From PALSA-693 sp963780345 (GTDB taxonomy: Bacteria; Actinomycetota; Acidimicrobiia; Acidimicrobiales; Palsa-688), in NCBI GenBank assembly GCA_963780345.1, contig CAWABU010000006.1, forward strand, positions 806,001-870,000: a DNA stretch of 64,000 bases, read 5' to 3'. Position 1 is the stretch's first letter. Every line of letters starts with the position of its first letter. A program made the translations under genes and the position numbers. The notes beneath the pieces are model-generated. The model was not told the DNA's origin. It saw nothing but the letters and a program-made list of their open reading frames with translations, and made no database searches. Of this stretch, positions 16,887-24,867 are shown piece by piece.

Positions 16887-17768
16887 ATGATCGACCAGGC
16901 AGAGTTCGGCCGGACGGGACATGGCAGCAGCCGGGTGATCTTCGGCGCCGCCAGCCTGTCCCGGGTCAGCCAGGAGCGAGCCGACGAGGTGCTGCCGCTC
17001 CTCATGGAATTCGGGGTCAACCACATCGACACCGCGGCCGGGTACGGCGACTCGGAGCTGCGCCTGGCGCCCTGGCTGGCGAGCCACTGCGACGAGTTCT
17101 TCTTGGCTACCAAAACGGGAGACCGGGACGGGGCCGGGGCCCGGGCCAGCCTGGAGCGGTCGTTGACCCGGATGGGGGTCGACCACGTTGATCTGATCCA
17201 GCTCCACAACCTGGTCGAGCCCGACGAGTGGGAGCAGGCTCACGGCCCGGACGGGGCGGTGCCGGCTCTGGTCCGGGCCCGGGAGGAGGGCCTGACCCGC
17301 TTCGTCGGGGTCACCGGCCACGGCCTGCGCATCGCCGGCATGCATCTCCGGAGTCTGGAGCGGTTCGACTTCGACTCGGTGCTTTTCCCCTACAACTACA
17401 CCCTCCTGGCCGACGCCGGCTACCGCGCCGATGTGGAATCACTGCTGCGCGTCTGCTCGGCGCGCCGGGTGGCGGTGCAGACCATCAAATCGGTGGCCCG
17501 GCGGCGGTGGGGGCCGGACACGGAAGGGCCGCGTTTCAGCTGGTACGAGCCGTTGCCGGACGGCGATTCACTCAATCGGGCGGTCCGCTTCGTGCTCGCC
17601 AACCCGCAGCTGTTTCTCAATTCGTCGAGCGACCTGCGCCTCCTCCGGCCCATCCTGGAGGCTGCCACTGCGGGCGGTCCGGCGCCGGCCGACGAGGAAC
17701 TGCAACGCGACGCCGAGGACCTGCGGATGGAGCCGCTCTTCGATGGGAGCGAACTCGAGCGCATCTGA
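16887..17768 (+). CDS. Aldo/keto reductase
   Basis: 293 residues, shorter than the usual ~320. It has the AKR barrel motifs NHIDTAAGYGDSE (Asp and Tyr of the catalytic tetrad), FFLATKTGD (Lys) and VDLIQLHNLVE (His). It would reduce or oxidise a carbonyl using NADPH. The last ~60 residues (NPQLFLNSSSDLRLLRPILE) resemble the subgroup that ends with a helical region instead of the standard cofactor loop. It begins 10 bases after the molybdenum hydroxylase stop, so the two are likely co-transcribed. Confidence 0.85.
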   Translation: MIDQAEFGRTGHGSSRVIFGAASLSRVSQERADEVLPLLMEFGVNHIDTAAGYGDSELRLAPWLASHCDEFFLATKTGDRDGAGARASLERSLTRMGVDHVDLIQLHNLVEPDEWEQAHGPDGAVPALVRAREEGLTRFVGVTGHGLRIAGMHLRSLERFDFDSVLFPYNYTLLADAGYRADVESLLRVCSARRVAVQTIKSVARRRWGPDTEGPRFSWYEPLPDGDSLNRAVRFVLANPQLFLNSSSDLRLLRPILEAATAGGPAPADEELQRDAEDLRMEPLFDGSELERI

Positions 17769-17806
17769 GCCCTGAGCCCTGGGCCCTGGGCCCTGAGCCC
17801 TGGGCC
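17767..17806. repeat. Heptamer tandem repeat (GRGCCCT), about 5.7 copies
   Basis: Units read GAGCCCT, GAGCCCT, GGGCCCT, GGGCCCT, GAGCCCT and a partial GGGCC, starting inside the stop codon of the aldo/keto reductase. The array lies in the 80-base spacer before the esterase gene. GGGCCC is self-complementary, so copies can pair with one another and could form a hairpin. Confidence 0.85.
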
Positions 17807-17848
17807 ATCCGGGGCCCTGGCGACGACGGCGCCCTAACATCAGGCGCC

Positions 17849-18805
17849 ATGGTCACCACCACCCGCTACATCGATCCCGCCATCGCCGGCATCCTGGCCG
17901 GGCTTCCGACCCCGCTCGGCGACCTGAGCGCGGAGAGCCTCCCCACCCTGCGCACGCAACGCCTGACGGCGCTGGCGCAGGTCGAGCTGTCCGACGCGGT
18001 CGAGCGGACCGATTACACCGTGCCCGGTCCGGATGGCGCCCCGGACATCCTGCTCCGGGTCCACCGGCCCAAGGACAGGTCCGGAGACCTGCCGTGCGTC
18101 TACTCCATTCACGGCGGCGGCTACATCCTCGGCACCCTGGACATGGAGGACCTCCGCTTCGACCGCTGGTGCCCGCAACTGGGCGTGGTCGGCGTGGCGG
18201 TGGAGTATCGCCTGGCCCCCGAAACGCCCTATCCGGGTCCGCTGGAGGATTGCTATGCCGGCCTGCGATGGGTCTTCGACCACGCCGCCGAGATCGGGGC
18301 GGACCGCGGCCGCATCGGCATCAGCGGAGCCAGCGCCGGGGGAGGCCTGGCCGCCGGGCTGGCGTTGCTGGCGCGGGACCGGGCCGAGCTGGACCTGGCC
18401 TTTCAGCTGCTCATCTATCCGATGATCGACGACCGCCAGGTAACGCCGTCGAGCCACTGGGACGTGCCGATCTGGAATCCGAGGGCCAACGAGTTCGGGT
18501 GGCGCTCCTATCTGGGTCCCCTTTACGGCACCGACGACATCCCGCCCTACGCGGCCGCGTCCCGCGCCGAGGACCTGGAGGGTCTCCCGCCGGCCTTCCT
18601 ATCGGTCGGGACCATGGACGGCTTCTGCGACGAGGACATCGCCTACGCCCAGCGGCTCAATCAGGCCGGCGTACCGACGGAGTTGCACGTGTACCCGGGC
18701 GCCCCGCACGGCTTCGACGGCATGGCCCCGAGCGCGCCGATCGCCCGGCGGAATCGCAGGGACATGGCGGAATGGCTGGAAGCCGCCATTCAGCCCTCGG
18801 CGTGA
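17849..18805 (+). CDS. Alpha/beta hydrolase, hormone-sensitive-lipase family esterase
   Basis: 318 residues, typical for the HSL family. It has the signature VYSIHGGGYILGT (HGGG oxyanion motif, about residues 87-99), nucleophile elbow GISGASAGGGLAAG (Ser near 158), VGTMDGFCDEDI with the acid near residue 252, and PGAPHGFDGM with the catalytic His. It hydrolyses esters of small to medium chain length. The ATG at 17849 is chosen because it places the family's N-terminal helices correctly and leaves the heptamer repeat outside the gene. It converges on the TesB gene across a strong inverted repeat. Confidence 0.9.
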   Translation: MVTTTRYIDPAIAGILAGLPTPLGDLSAESLPTLRTQRLTALAQVELSDAVERTDYTVPGPDGAPDILLRVHRPKDRSGDLPCVYSIHGGGYILGTLDMEDLRFDRWCPQLGVVGVAVEYRLAPETPYPGPLEDCYAGLRWVFDHAAEIGADRGRIGISGASAGGGLAAGLALLARDRAELDLAFQLLIYPMIDDRQVTPSSHWDVPIWNPRANEFGWRSYLGPLYGTDDIPPYAAASRAEDLEGLPPAFLSVGTMDGFCDEDIAYAQRLNQAGVPTELHVYPGAPHGFDGMAPSAPIARRNRRDMAEWLEAAIQPSA

Positions 18806-18841
18806 CAGCCGGGACGGCGCACCTAGCTGGGCTGCCTGCGA

Positions 18842-18916
18842 ACTCGACGCCGGAAACTCGCGCCAGCTGTCGTCATGCGACCAGGCATTCTGATGGCCGA
18901 GTTTCCGGCGTCGAGT
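18842..18916. repeat. Perfect 19-base inverted repeat between convergent genes
   Basis: The left arm (18842-18860) and right arm (18898-18916) are perfect reverse complements of 19 bases; the core of the right arm is GTTTCCGGCGTCGAG. A 4-base GCCA/TGGC extension after a one-base bulge lengthens the stem inward. The loop is about 37 bases. It lies 36 bases after the esterase stop and 22 bases before the TesB stop, so it could be a two-way terminator. The length and perfection would also suit a small palindromic mobile or repeat element. Confidence 0.8.
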
Positions 18917-18938
18917 CTCTGGCCGGCCCACTAGCGGC

Positions 18939-19766
18939 TTAGTCTCCGTCGATTTTGAGGAACATCTCCTGGGTGAAGGTGGCCAGATGGCGCCCCTGGG
19001 TGTCGAACATCCGACCCAGCACCAGCCCCCTCGAATCCCGCACCGTCAACGGCTGGACGTCACAGAAGACCCACTCATCGACGACGGGTGTCCGGTGATA
19101 CCACAGGGCGTGGTCCAGGCTGCCGAAATTGCCGAAGTGGCCTCGCCAGCGGCCCTCGGCGTCGCGGTCCGGGCGCGGCGGAAACCCGAATCCGATGGCC
19201 GCGGCCGCGGCGCCGCCCGCCCGCAGGTCTGATTCGTACAGCAGGGCGCAGTAGTGCATGACCGGATCGGGCGGGAATGGCGGCCGGACCCGGCCCCACC
19301 ACTGCACCGTCGGGCCTTCCACTTCGACGTGGCGGATGTCGACTCCCGAGGCCCAGCCGAAATCCTCGTCGGAGGCGGCCACCGAGTCCGGGTCCGGGAC
19401 ACCGCCCGGCATGGGGTGGTCGAACTCGCGGCCCGGCTCGTCGGCGTGGAAGGAAGCCAGCATGGCGAAAATGGTCTTGTCCTCCTGGCGGACGTCCACT
19501 CGCCGGCTGGTGTAGGTCCGCCCGGCTCTCACCCGTTCGACGTGGAAGTCGAGGGGAAGGTTGGCCTGTCCCCGGCGGAGAAAGTATCCATGCACGGAGT
19601 TCGGGCGATGCTCCGACACCACGGTCAGGGTGGCCGCCCGTAAGGCCTGGGCCGCGACCTGGCCCCCGAAGATGAAGTTGTCGGGTCGGGGCGACCCGGC
19701 GGGCGTCCAGCCCCGCCACGTGTCGTCACCGGCGGCTTCGAGTTGCAGGATGCTGGACAGGTCCAC
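18939..19766 (-). CDS. tesB: Acyl-CoA thioesterase II (TesB-type double hot-dog)
   Basis: 275 residues. Both hot-dog halves are visible: NFIFGGQVAAQALRAAT (about 30-46), SVHGYFLRRG, YTSRRVDVRQ in the first, and SLDHALWYHRTP, GLVLGRMFDTQGRHLATFTQ in the second. It hydrolyses acyl-CoA to free acid and CoA. GTG at 19766 gives the usual start (DLSSILQLE); upstream codons encode unrelated Pro/Arg-rich sequence. It lies 187 bases after the thiolase on the same strand, with a hairpin between, so it may have separate expression. Confidence 0.9.
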   Translation of the reverse strand: MDLSSILQLEAAGDDTWRGWTPAGSPRPDNFIFGGQVAAQALRAATLTVVSEHRPNSVHGYFLRRGQANLPLDFHVERVRAGRTYTSRRVDVRQEDKTIFAMLASFHADEPGREFDHPMPGGVPDPDSVAASDEDFGWASGVDIRHVEVEGPTVQWWGRVRPPFPPDPVMHYCALLYESDLRAGGAAAAAIGFGFPPRPDRDAEGRWRGHFGNFGSLDHALWYHRTPVVDEWVFCDVQPLTVRDSRGLVLGRMFDTQGRHLATFTQEMFLKIDGD

Positions 19767-19892
19767 GGGGCGGGCAGTGTAACGGCTGTTCGGGGTCCCA
19801 CCGGATCGGCCGGAGCCCGGCTCCGCCGCCAGGACCCGGCTTCGGGCGGTAGGCGGGCGGTGAGCGGGGGCGTCGCCCGGCGGGCGCGCCAA

Positions 19893-19927
19893 CGCAGCCG
19901 CCACCCGCTCACGCGGTGGCGGCTGCG
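19893..19927 (-). terminator. 13-base-stem hairpin after the thiolase
   Basis: CGCAGCCGCCACC (19893-19905) pairs perfectly with GGTGGCGGCTGCG (19915-19927) around a 9-base loop, starting 26 bases past the thiolase stop on the minus strand. There is no U-tract, as is common for hairpin terminators in GC-rich actinobacteria. Confidence 0.65.
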
Positions 19928-19953
19928 CTCGACGGGTTGTCAGCCAGGGACGG

Positions 19954-21150
19954 TCAGGCCGCCGACTTCTCCAGGATGTGCAGCCCGCAGGCGCTGCCCA
20001 GCCCGATCACGTGGGCCATGCCGACCTGGGCGCCCTCGATCTGACGAGGACCGGCCTCGCCCCGCAGGTGGGTGACGACCTCCCAGATGTTGGCGATACC
20101 GGTGGCCGCGATGGGATGGCCCTTGGACTGAAGGCCGCCCGAGACGTTGACGGGGGTCTTGCCGTCGCGCCAGGGGGCGCCGCTCTTGAAGAAGTCGACG
20201 GCACCGCCTTCCTCGCAGAGCAGGAGGTTGTCGTAGTGCACCAGCTCGGCGGTGGCGAAGCAGTCGTGCAGCTCGACCATGTCGAGGTCATCGGGACCGA
20301 TCCCGGCCTGCTCGTACGCCTGCCGGGCCGCGTTCTTGGTCAGGGTGTTGACGTTGGGCAGGACCTGACAGGCTTCCTCCCAGGGGTCGGTCGTGAGGAT
20401 CGAAGCCGAGATCTTGACCGCCCGCCGACGCTGCTCGGCGGAGAGGGTCTTGAACTTCGAGTCGCTCACCACCACGGCCGCCGCCGCCCCGTCGCAGTTG
20501 GCCGAGCACATGGGCCGGGTGTTGGGGTAGGCGATCATGACGTCGTTCATGATCTCCTCCACCGTGAACTTCTTCTGGTAGGTCGCCTTGGGATTCAGGG
20601 TGGAATGGGCGTGATTCTTTTCGGAGATCCGGGCGAACAACTCGAAGTCCGCGCCCCCGTACTTATGGTCGTACTCCATGCCGACCTGGGCGAACACGCC
20701 CGGCATGTTGTCCGTCCCCAGCCAGCCGTCCAGCGAGGCCACCTGGCCGACCCGGCCTTGCGGCGTCCACTCTTTGGCGCCCGAGTCGCGGCCTCGTGCG
20801 CCGAGCAGGCCGGCACCGGCCAGCTTCTCGACCCCGACGGCCAGGCCGTAGTCGCACTCGCCGGCCTTGACCGACATGACCGCAGCCCGGAGGGCGGTCG
20901 CCCCGGTGGCGCAGGCGTTGGCCACGTTGTAAACGGGTATGCCGGTCTGGCCGATCTGCTTCTGCAGGTTCTGACCCACCTGACCGCCCATGAGGTTGCC
21001 AAACCCCAGGACTCCCATGTCTTTCATCGAAACCCCGGCGTCCTTGACCGCTTCCATCGAGGCCTCGGCGGCCAGGTCAATCACGTCCTTGTCCGGGTGC
21101 TTCCCGAACTTGGTCATATAAATACCGAGAATCCAGACATCCTCTGCCAT
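19954..21150 (-). CDS. Thiolase-fold lipid-transfer protein (SCP-x/Ltp-like acyltransferase)
   Basis: 398 residues. Thiolase-fold protein of the SCP-x thiolase/lipid-transfer group: NACATGATALRAAV holds the Cys (near residue 88), VELHDCFATAEL and GGLQSKGHPIAATG hold the His residues, and IGLGSACGLHIL is the C-terminal Cys motif. Family members cleave beta-ketoacyl-CoA or act as retro-aldolases in sterol side-chain breakdown, often only with a DUF35 partner. That partner is 25 bases upstream on the same strand, so the two likely form one complex. The ATG has a GGAGG ribosome site. Confidence 0.9.
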   Translation of the reverse strand: MAEDVWILGIYMTKFGKHPDKDVIDLAAEASMEAVKDAGVSMKDMGVLGFGNLMGGQVGQNLQKQIGQTGIPVYNVANACATGATALRAAVMSVKAGECDYGLAVGVEKLAGAGLLGARGRDSGAKEWTPQGRVGQVASLDGWLGTDNMPGVFAQVGMEYDHKYGGADFELFARISEKNHAHSTLNPKATYQKKFTVEEIMNDVMIAYPNTRPMCSANCDGAAAAVVVSDSKFKTLSAEQRRRAVKISASILTTDPWEEACQVLPNVNTLTKNAARQAYEQAGIGPDDLDMVELHDCFATAELVHYDNLLLCEEGGAVDFFKSGAPWRDGKTPVNVSGGLQSKGHPIAATGIANIWEVVTHLRGEAGPRQIEGAQVGMAHVIGLGSACGLHILEKSAA

Positions 21151-21175
21151 TGTTTCTAACCTCCGTCTCAGGCCG

Positions 21176-21571
21176 TCAGCTCACCGGCTCGTAACCAAAT
21201 CCAACCGCTTCTGTACCCGCGTCGTCCGTACCCATCGGGAATGTCGCCAGTCTGAGCTTCATGCCCAACTTGATCGACTCCGGGGTGGGATCGGTGTTGA
21301 TCACGTTGGCCCGTACGGGCGTGGTGTCACAGTCGATGATCCCGGATACAAATGGGACCGGGACCCCCGGCGCGGCCTGGGCGACAATGGTAAAGGTCCG
21401 GAGGGTGCCCTCATTGGGGACACGGACCTCCTTGAACTCCGTACCGAAGCATGATGCGCAGGCGTTGCGCCGCCCGAAGTACCGGGATCCACACGAGGTG
21501 CACTCGTGTGCGACCAGGTGCGGATCGTCACCCAGGACCAAATAATCGACCAACGGAACCTGGTTTGCCAT
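21176..21571 (-). CDS. DUF35 Zn-ribbon/OB-fold protein, thiolase partner
   Basis: 131 residues. An N-terminal rubredoxin-like zinc ribbon (ECTSCGSRYFGRRNACASC, about residues 23-41, with two CxxC pairs) is followed by an OB fold (GTLRTFTIV, VPFVSGIIDCD, LGMKLRLATF). DUF35 proteins bind acyl-CoA and partner with thiolases or MaoC hydratases, as in the Ltp2-ChsH2 complex. The direct linkage to the downstream thiolase supports that. The ATG at 21571 follows a GGGAGGG ribosome site; the preceding GTG is a less likely start. Confidence 0.92.
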   Translation of the reverse strand: MANQVPLVDYLVLGDDPHLVAHECTSCGSRYFGRRNACASCFGTEFKEVRVPNEGTLRTFTIVAQAAPGVPVPFVSGIIDCDTTPVRANVINTDPTPESIKLGMKLRLATFPMGTDDAGTEAVGFGYEPVS

Positions 21572-21639
21572 CACCCTCCCTCAGCGACCGAATCGAGGAC
21601 CTCGAGGCCATGGACCCGGATGCCCGTGTTGTTTCGTTC

Positions 21640-21666
21640 ACTATACTGCAACCCGGCTTGACGCAA
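21640..21666 (-). promoter_or_regulatory. Possible promoter of the DUF35-thiolase operon
   Basis: On the minus strand TTGCGT (21661-21666), a 15-base spacer and TATAGT (21640-21645) lie about 70 bases upstream of the DUF35 start, in the only AT-rich patch of the 151-base divergent region. The spacer is short, so this is tentative. TATACT also reads on the plus strand at 21642-21647. Confidence 0.3.
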
Positions 21667-21722
21667 CCGAGGCCGGCCAGGCCAGGCCCTGGGCCGACTT
21701 GTCGACGACGAAAGGGGACGCC

Positions 21723-22568
21723 GTGGCGATTGATCGCTTCCCGATCGAGGAAGGGCACATACTCCTGTTCGCCCGGGCCGTCGCGGACCCAAATCCGGTC
21801 TACGCCGATGCCACCTACGCAGCCACGACCGAGCCGGGCGGCATCATCGCCCCGCCGACGTTCCCCCAGGCGAGTGCCCAGTTCGATCCGGACTACCCGC
21901 TGCGGCCCAAACTCGGACAGCCCTGGTTCGGCTCGGGACGAACGCCGACCGGCCTGAGCGACCGGCCGGGAGAGGGAGGCGGTGGGAGTAGCGGCGGGGG
22001 CGGCGGGGGCGGCACCGGCCTGCACGCCGAGCAAGAGTTCGAATATCACCGTCCGCTGCGGCGCCGGCGACGTCCTCTCGAGCACCACGCGGCAGGGCGA
22101 GCAGTGGGAAAAGCAGGGCCGATCCGGCAAGCTCGTCTTCTCGGAGTCGATCACCGAGTACCGCGACCAGCACGGCCAGCTGGTGGTGACGGCCCGGTCG
22201 GTCGGAGTCAGGACGGAGCGCCCGGTGGCCAGGGAGGGCGCGCTGATGGCGTTGCAGGTGAGCCAAATTGCGGTCGGCGACCACCGGGAGATCGACCTGG
22301 TCGAGAACCTGACCAGGACCCAGATCGTCCAGTATGCGGGCGCCTCCGGCGACTACAACCCCCTGCACACCGACGAGGTGTTCGCCACTCAGGTGGCCGG
22401 CTATCCGACGGTGTTCGCCCACGGGATGCTGACCATGGGCATGACGGCGCGGATTCTGACCGACTGGGTCGGCGACGGACGCCTGCTTCGCTACGGCGTC
22501 CGCTTCGTCAAGCAGGTGTGGCCCGGCGACGCCCTGACCGCGTGGGCCAAGGTCACCGCGGTGCGTGA
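21723..22568 (+). pseudogene. FAS1-like/MaoC dehydratase N-terminal half, frameshifted near 22062
   Basis: Starting at GTG 21723 the frame encodes a clear FAS1-like (MaoC N-terminal) dehydratase domain: FARAVADPNPVYADATYA, then PPTFPQASAQF, a Gly-rich linker, and LHAEQEFEYHRPLR at 22020-22061. After that the frame turns into Arg/Gly/Pro-rich nonsense to 22568. The expected continuation, AGDVLSSTTRQGEQWEKQG, is in the +1 frame from 22063, so one base appears to be extra near 22059-22062 in a GC-rich stretch (gcggcgcc). With that base removed the protein is continuous with the MaoC domain to 22668, about 314 residues. It is either a sequencing indel or a recent mutation. It is divergent from the thiolase operon and probably the hydratase for the same pathway. 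Confidence 0.75.
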
Positions 22569-22668
22569 GGTCGACGGGCAGCCAGTCGCCGACTTCGAAG
22601 TCGTCACCCGCAATCAACTCGGCGACGAGGTGCTGACCGGCACCGCGACGGCCAGGCTCGACCGGTAA
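22246..22668 (+). CDS. MaoC-like (R)-enoyl-CoA hydratase domain
   Basis: 140 residues as an independent product. This is a hot-dog MaoC domain with the hydratase motif YAGASGDYNPLHTDEVFA (about 32-49), in which Asp and His are catalytic, then VFAHGMLTMGM and VKQVWPGDALTAW. The ATG at 22246 has AGGGAGGG seven bases upstream and could start a separate protein. The same frame, however, reads without a stop from 22063 through the end of the FAS1-like domain, so the corrected gene would be a natural HadA/HadB-type fusion. It would hydrate trans-2-enoyl-CoA. Confidence 0.85.
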   Translation: MALQVSQIAVGDHREIDLVENLTRTQIVQYAGASGDYNPLHTDEVFATQVAGYPTVFAHGMLTMGMTARILTDWVGDGRLLRYGVRFVKQVWPGDALTAWAKVTAVREVDGQPVADFEVVTRNQLGDEVLTGTATARLDR

Positions 22669-22754
22669 CGACGGCACGTCGGCCGGCGGGAACGCGGCCA
22701 GCCGGCGCCCTTCAGATAACCCGAGGGCAAGACCGGCGACGGTGGGCAAGCCCG

Positions 22755-23378
22755 CTACCAGGTGTCCCAATGCACGATCTGATCCAGGGGACCGCGTGGC
22801 GCCGGCCGGAAGTCCGTGCCCTTGGTGTAGGCCACCGGGATCAGACCGGCCTGGGCGCAGCGGTCGTACGGAAGGCCGAGCACGTCCGCGGCCTCGCGCT
22901 CGTATCCCAGGTGCAGGGTGGTCCAGGCGGTCCCCAGGCCCCGACTGCGGGCCGCGAGCATGAAGCTCCAGACGGCCGGCAGGATCGAGCCCCAGTAGCC
23001 CGCCTGGTTTCCCATCCCGTCCACGGGCCGGCCCCACTGGCACGGGACGAGCAGCACCGGCACCTCGTGGAGATGCTGGGCCAGGTAGTCGGCGGACAGC
23101 CAGATCCGTTGCGTGGCGTCGTCCATCTGATCCTGGGCCTCCGGGCTGTAGGCGCCACGGAACATCTGGTTGTACAACTCGGCCAGAGCCAGGCGCTGGC
23201 CGGGATCGGTGACGAAGACCCAATGCCAGCGCTGGCTGTTGGACCCTGACGGGGCCTGGACGGCCAGCTCGAGGCATTCGAGGAGCACCTCGCGCTCGAC
23301 GGGGCGCTCGAGATCGAGTCGCTTGCGAACGGCGCGGGTGGTGGACAGGAGCTCGTCAGAGGTCAGAGACAGGCGCAT
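22755..23378 (-). CDS. Nitroreductase family protein
   Basis: 207 residues. Nitroreductase fold, probably FMN-binding: TTRAVRKRLDLERPV near the N terminus, AVQAPSGSNSQRWHWVFVTD (about 40-59), and AARSRGLGTAWTTLHLGYE. Related actinobacterial proteins are annotated as F420- or FMN-dependent nitroreductases. It converges on the MaoC gene and is divergent from the LLM gene at 23484. It is not closely alike to the two nitroreductases at 43-45 kb. Substrate unknown. Confidence 0.9.
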   Translation of the reverse strand: MRLSLTSDELLSTTRAVRKRLDLERPVEREVLLECLELAVQAPSGSNSQRWHWVFVTDPGQRLALAELYNQMFRGAYSPEAQDQMDDATQRIWLSADYLAQHLHEVPVLLVPCQWGRPVDGMGNQAGYWGSILPAVWSFMLAARSRGLGTAWTTLHLGYEREAADVLGLPYDRCAQAGLIPVAYTKGTDFRPAPRGPLDQIVHWDTW

Positions 23379-23483
23379 CGCCGAACATTAAGCCAGACCG
23401 GCCGGACCGCCCGGGTTTGCGGCGCGGGCGGGTTCGCCCCCGTTGGGCTGACTCGCTAACATGCATCCGCTTTGGTCACGAAT

Positions 23484-24311
23484 ATGCGCATTGGTATTCA
23501 TCTCCCTCAGTTCGGCCGGGCCATCTCCACCCGGGGGATCCAGCGGGCGGCCGTACAGGCCGAAGGCCTCGGCTTCGACGACGTCTGGGTCAGCGACCAC
23601 CTCGTCGTGCCGGCCGACCAGGCCTACCCGGGCCCCTACCTCTACGACCCGCTGATGGCGCTGGCCTTCGCCGGCGCCGTCACCGATCGGGTGGGGCTCG
23701 GCACGAGCGTGCTGGTCGCGACGCAGTACCCGAGCCCCCTGGCGGTGGCCAACAGTCTCGCCAGCCTGGACTACATGAGCGGTGGCCGGCTGATCGTGGG
23801 CGCCGGCATCGGCTGGTCGCGAGCCGAGTACGAAGCCCTCGGCGCCGCGTTCAGCCAGCGCGGCCGGCGGCTGGACGAGATCATCTCCTTGTGGCGGACC
23901 GCCTGGCGGGACGATCCCGCCACCCACGCCGGCGAGTTTTACCCGTTCGAAAACATCCGGATCCTGCCCCAGCCGGCCCACGCCATCCCCATCTGGCTGG
24001 GCGGGACCAGCGACGCCGCCATCGATCGAGCGGCGCGCCTCGCTGACGGCTACCACGGGATCGGGGTGAGCCCCGAGGATGCCGCCGCCCTGGTGCGGCG
24101 GATCCGGGCCATCCGCCCGGATGAGCACTTCACCATCTCCATGCGCCTGGGGTGGGACCCCGGCGTCGAGCCGGAGACGGTGCAGGCGAACCTGGCCGCC
24201 TACGAGGCGGCCGGCATCCAGCACGTCCTGTACGCCCTGGACCGCGGCGACATCGAGGCCTGGCTGCAGGGAGTCGAGCGAGTAGCGGGAGTGGTGGGCC
24301 TCGCCGCCTGA
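23484..24311 (+). CDS. LLM class F420-dependent oxidoreductase
   Basis: 275 residues of the luciferase-like family. It opens RIGIHLPQFGRAIS and contains LGFDDVWVSDHLVVPA, VGLGTSVLVATQYP, LDYMSGGRLIVGAGIGW and IPIWLGGTSDAAI, typical of the F420-dependent TIGR03619-type subgroup. It probably transfers hydride with F420 or FMN to an unknown organic substrate. The ATG at 23484 is preferred; a TTG four codons earlier is open. No ribosome site is visible, so the message may be leaderless. Confidence 0.9.
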   Translation: MRIGIHLPQFGRAISTRGIQRAAVQAEGLGFDDVWVSDHLVVPADQAYPGPYLYDPLMALAFAGAVTDRVGLGTSVLVATQYPSPLAVANSLASLDYMSGGRLIVGAGIGWSRAEYEALGAAFSQRGRRLDEIISLWRTAWRDDPATHAGEFYPFENIRILPQPAHAIPIWLGGTSDAAIDRAARLADGYHGIGVSPEDAAALVRRIRAIRPDEHFTISMRLGWDPGVEPETVQANLAAYEAAGIQHVLYALDRGDIEAWLQGVERVAGVVGLAA

Positions 24312-24461
24312 GGACCCCGGCGGCGTCGACACCGGCCGGCCGGATTGTTGACCGGTCGCGTTATCTTAAACAGGGCCCCTTCTCGCCCTCTTCGTTGGAA
24401 TGGAAAGTCGGACCGGGGAGATGGCAAACTTGGCATCGTTGAAATCGGAGGACGGAAACAC

Positions 24462-24776
24462 GTGATTACACAGATGAAGCCGGGTGCGAGGTTCCGGTCG
24501 TCGGTCTGCGACGTCGAGGTGATCGTCATCAAGGCCGGATCGTCAGAGGTCGATCTGCGCTGCGGCGGTCGCGAGATGCTCCCGGCCGGCACTCCGCAAC
24601 CAGAGGGGCAGACCCCGGAGCCCGGTTTTGACGGGGGCACCCTGCTCGGCAAGCGCTACACGGACGAGAAGGGCACTCTCGAGTTGCTGTGCACCAAGGC
24701 CGGCTCCTCGTCATTGTCGGTCGGCGACACGGTGCTGCAGGTCAAGGACGCCAAGCCCCTGCCTTCCTCGGACTGA
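24462..24776 (+). CDS. Small conserved-looking protein of unknown function
   Basis: 104 residues, not assigned. It looks like a real gene: GTG at 24462 with ATCGGAGGA nine bases upstream, and a balanced composition unlike the shadow frames. It has a beta-rich start (GARFRSSVCDVEVIVIKA), then VDLRCGGREM, GGTLLGKRYTD, LELLCTKAGSSSLSVGD and ends LPSSD. Three cysteines are spread through it. I have an impression that similar small proteins occur in actinobacteria near acyl-CoA ligase genes, but I cannot name a family. It stands alone between the LLM gene and the convergent CocE-like hydrolase. Confidence 0.75.
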   Translation: MITQMKPGARFRSSVCDVEVIVIKAGSSEVDLRCGGREMLPAGTPQPEGQTPEPGFDGGTLLGKRYTDEKGTLELLCTKAGSSSLSVGDTVLQVKDAKPLPSSD

Positions 24777-24867
24777 ACGGCCTGCTCGGAACCCCCGGGG
24801 GCCTCTGCGGAAGGGGCCGCCGGGGCGGGAGTGGCGGGGCTTCATCTGGAGGGGCGGAGAACTCTGG

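Noticed and set aside
24346..24372. TTGACC near 24348 as a -35 of the small gene at 24462
   Set aside because: No -10 at 16-18 bases; the AT-rich TTATCTTAAA lies too close.
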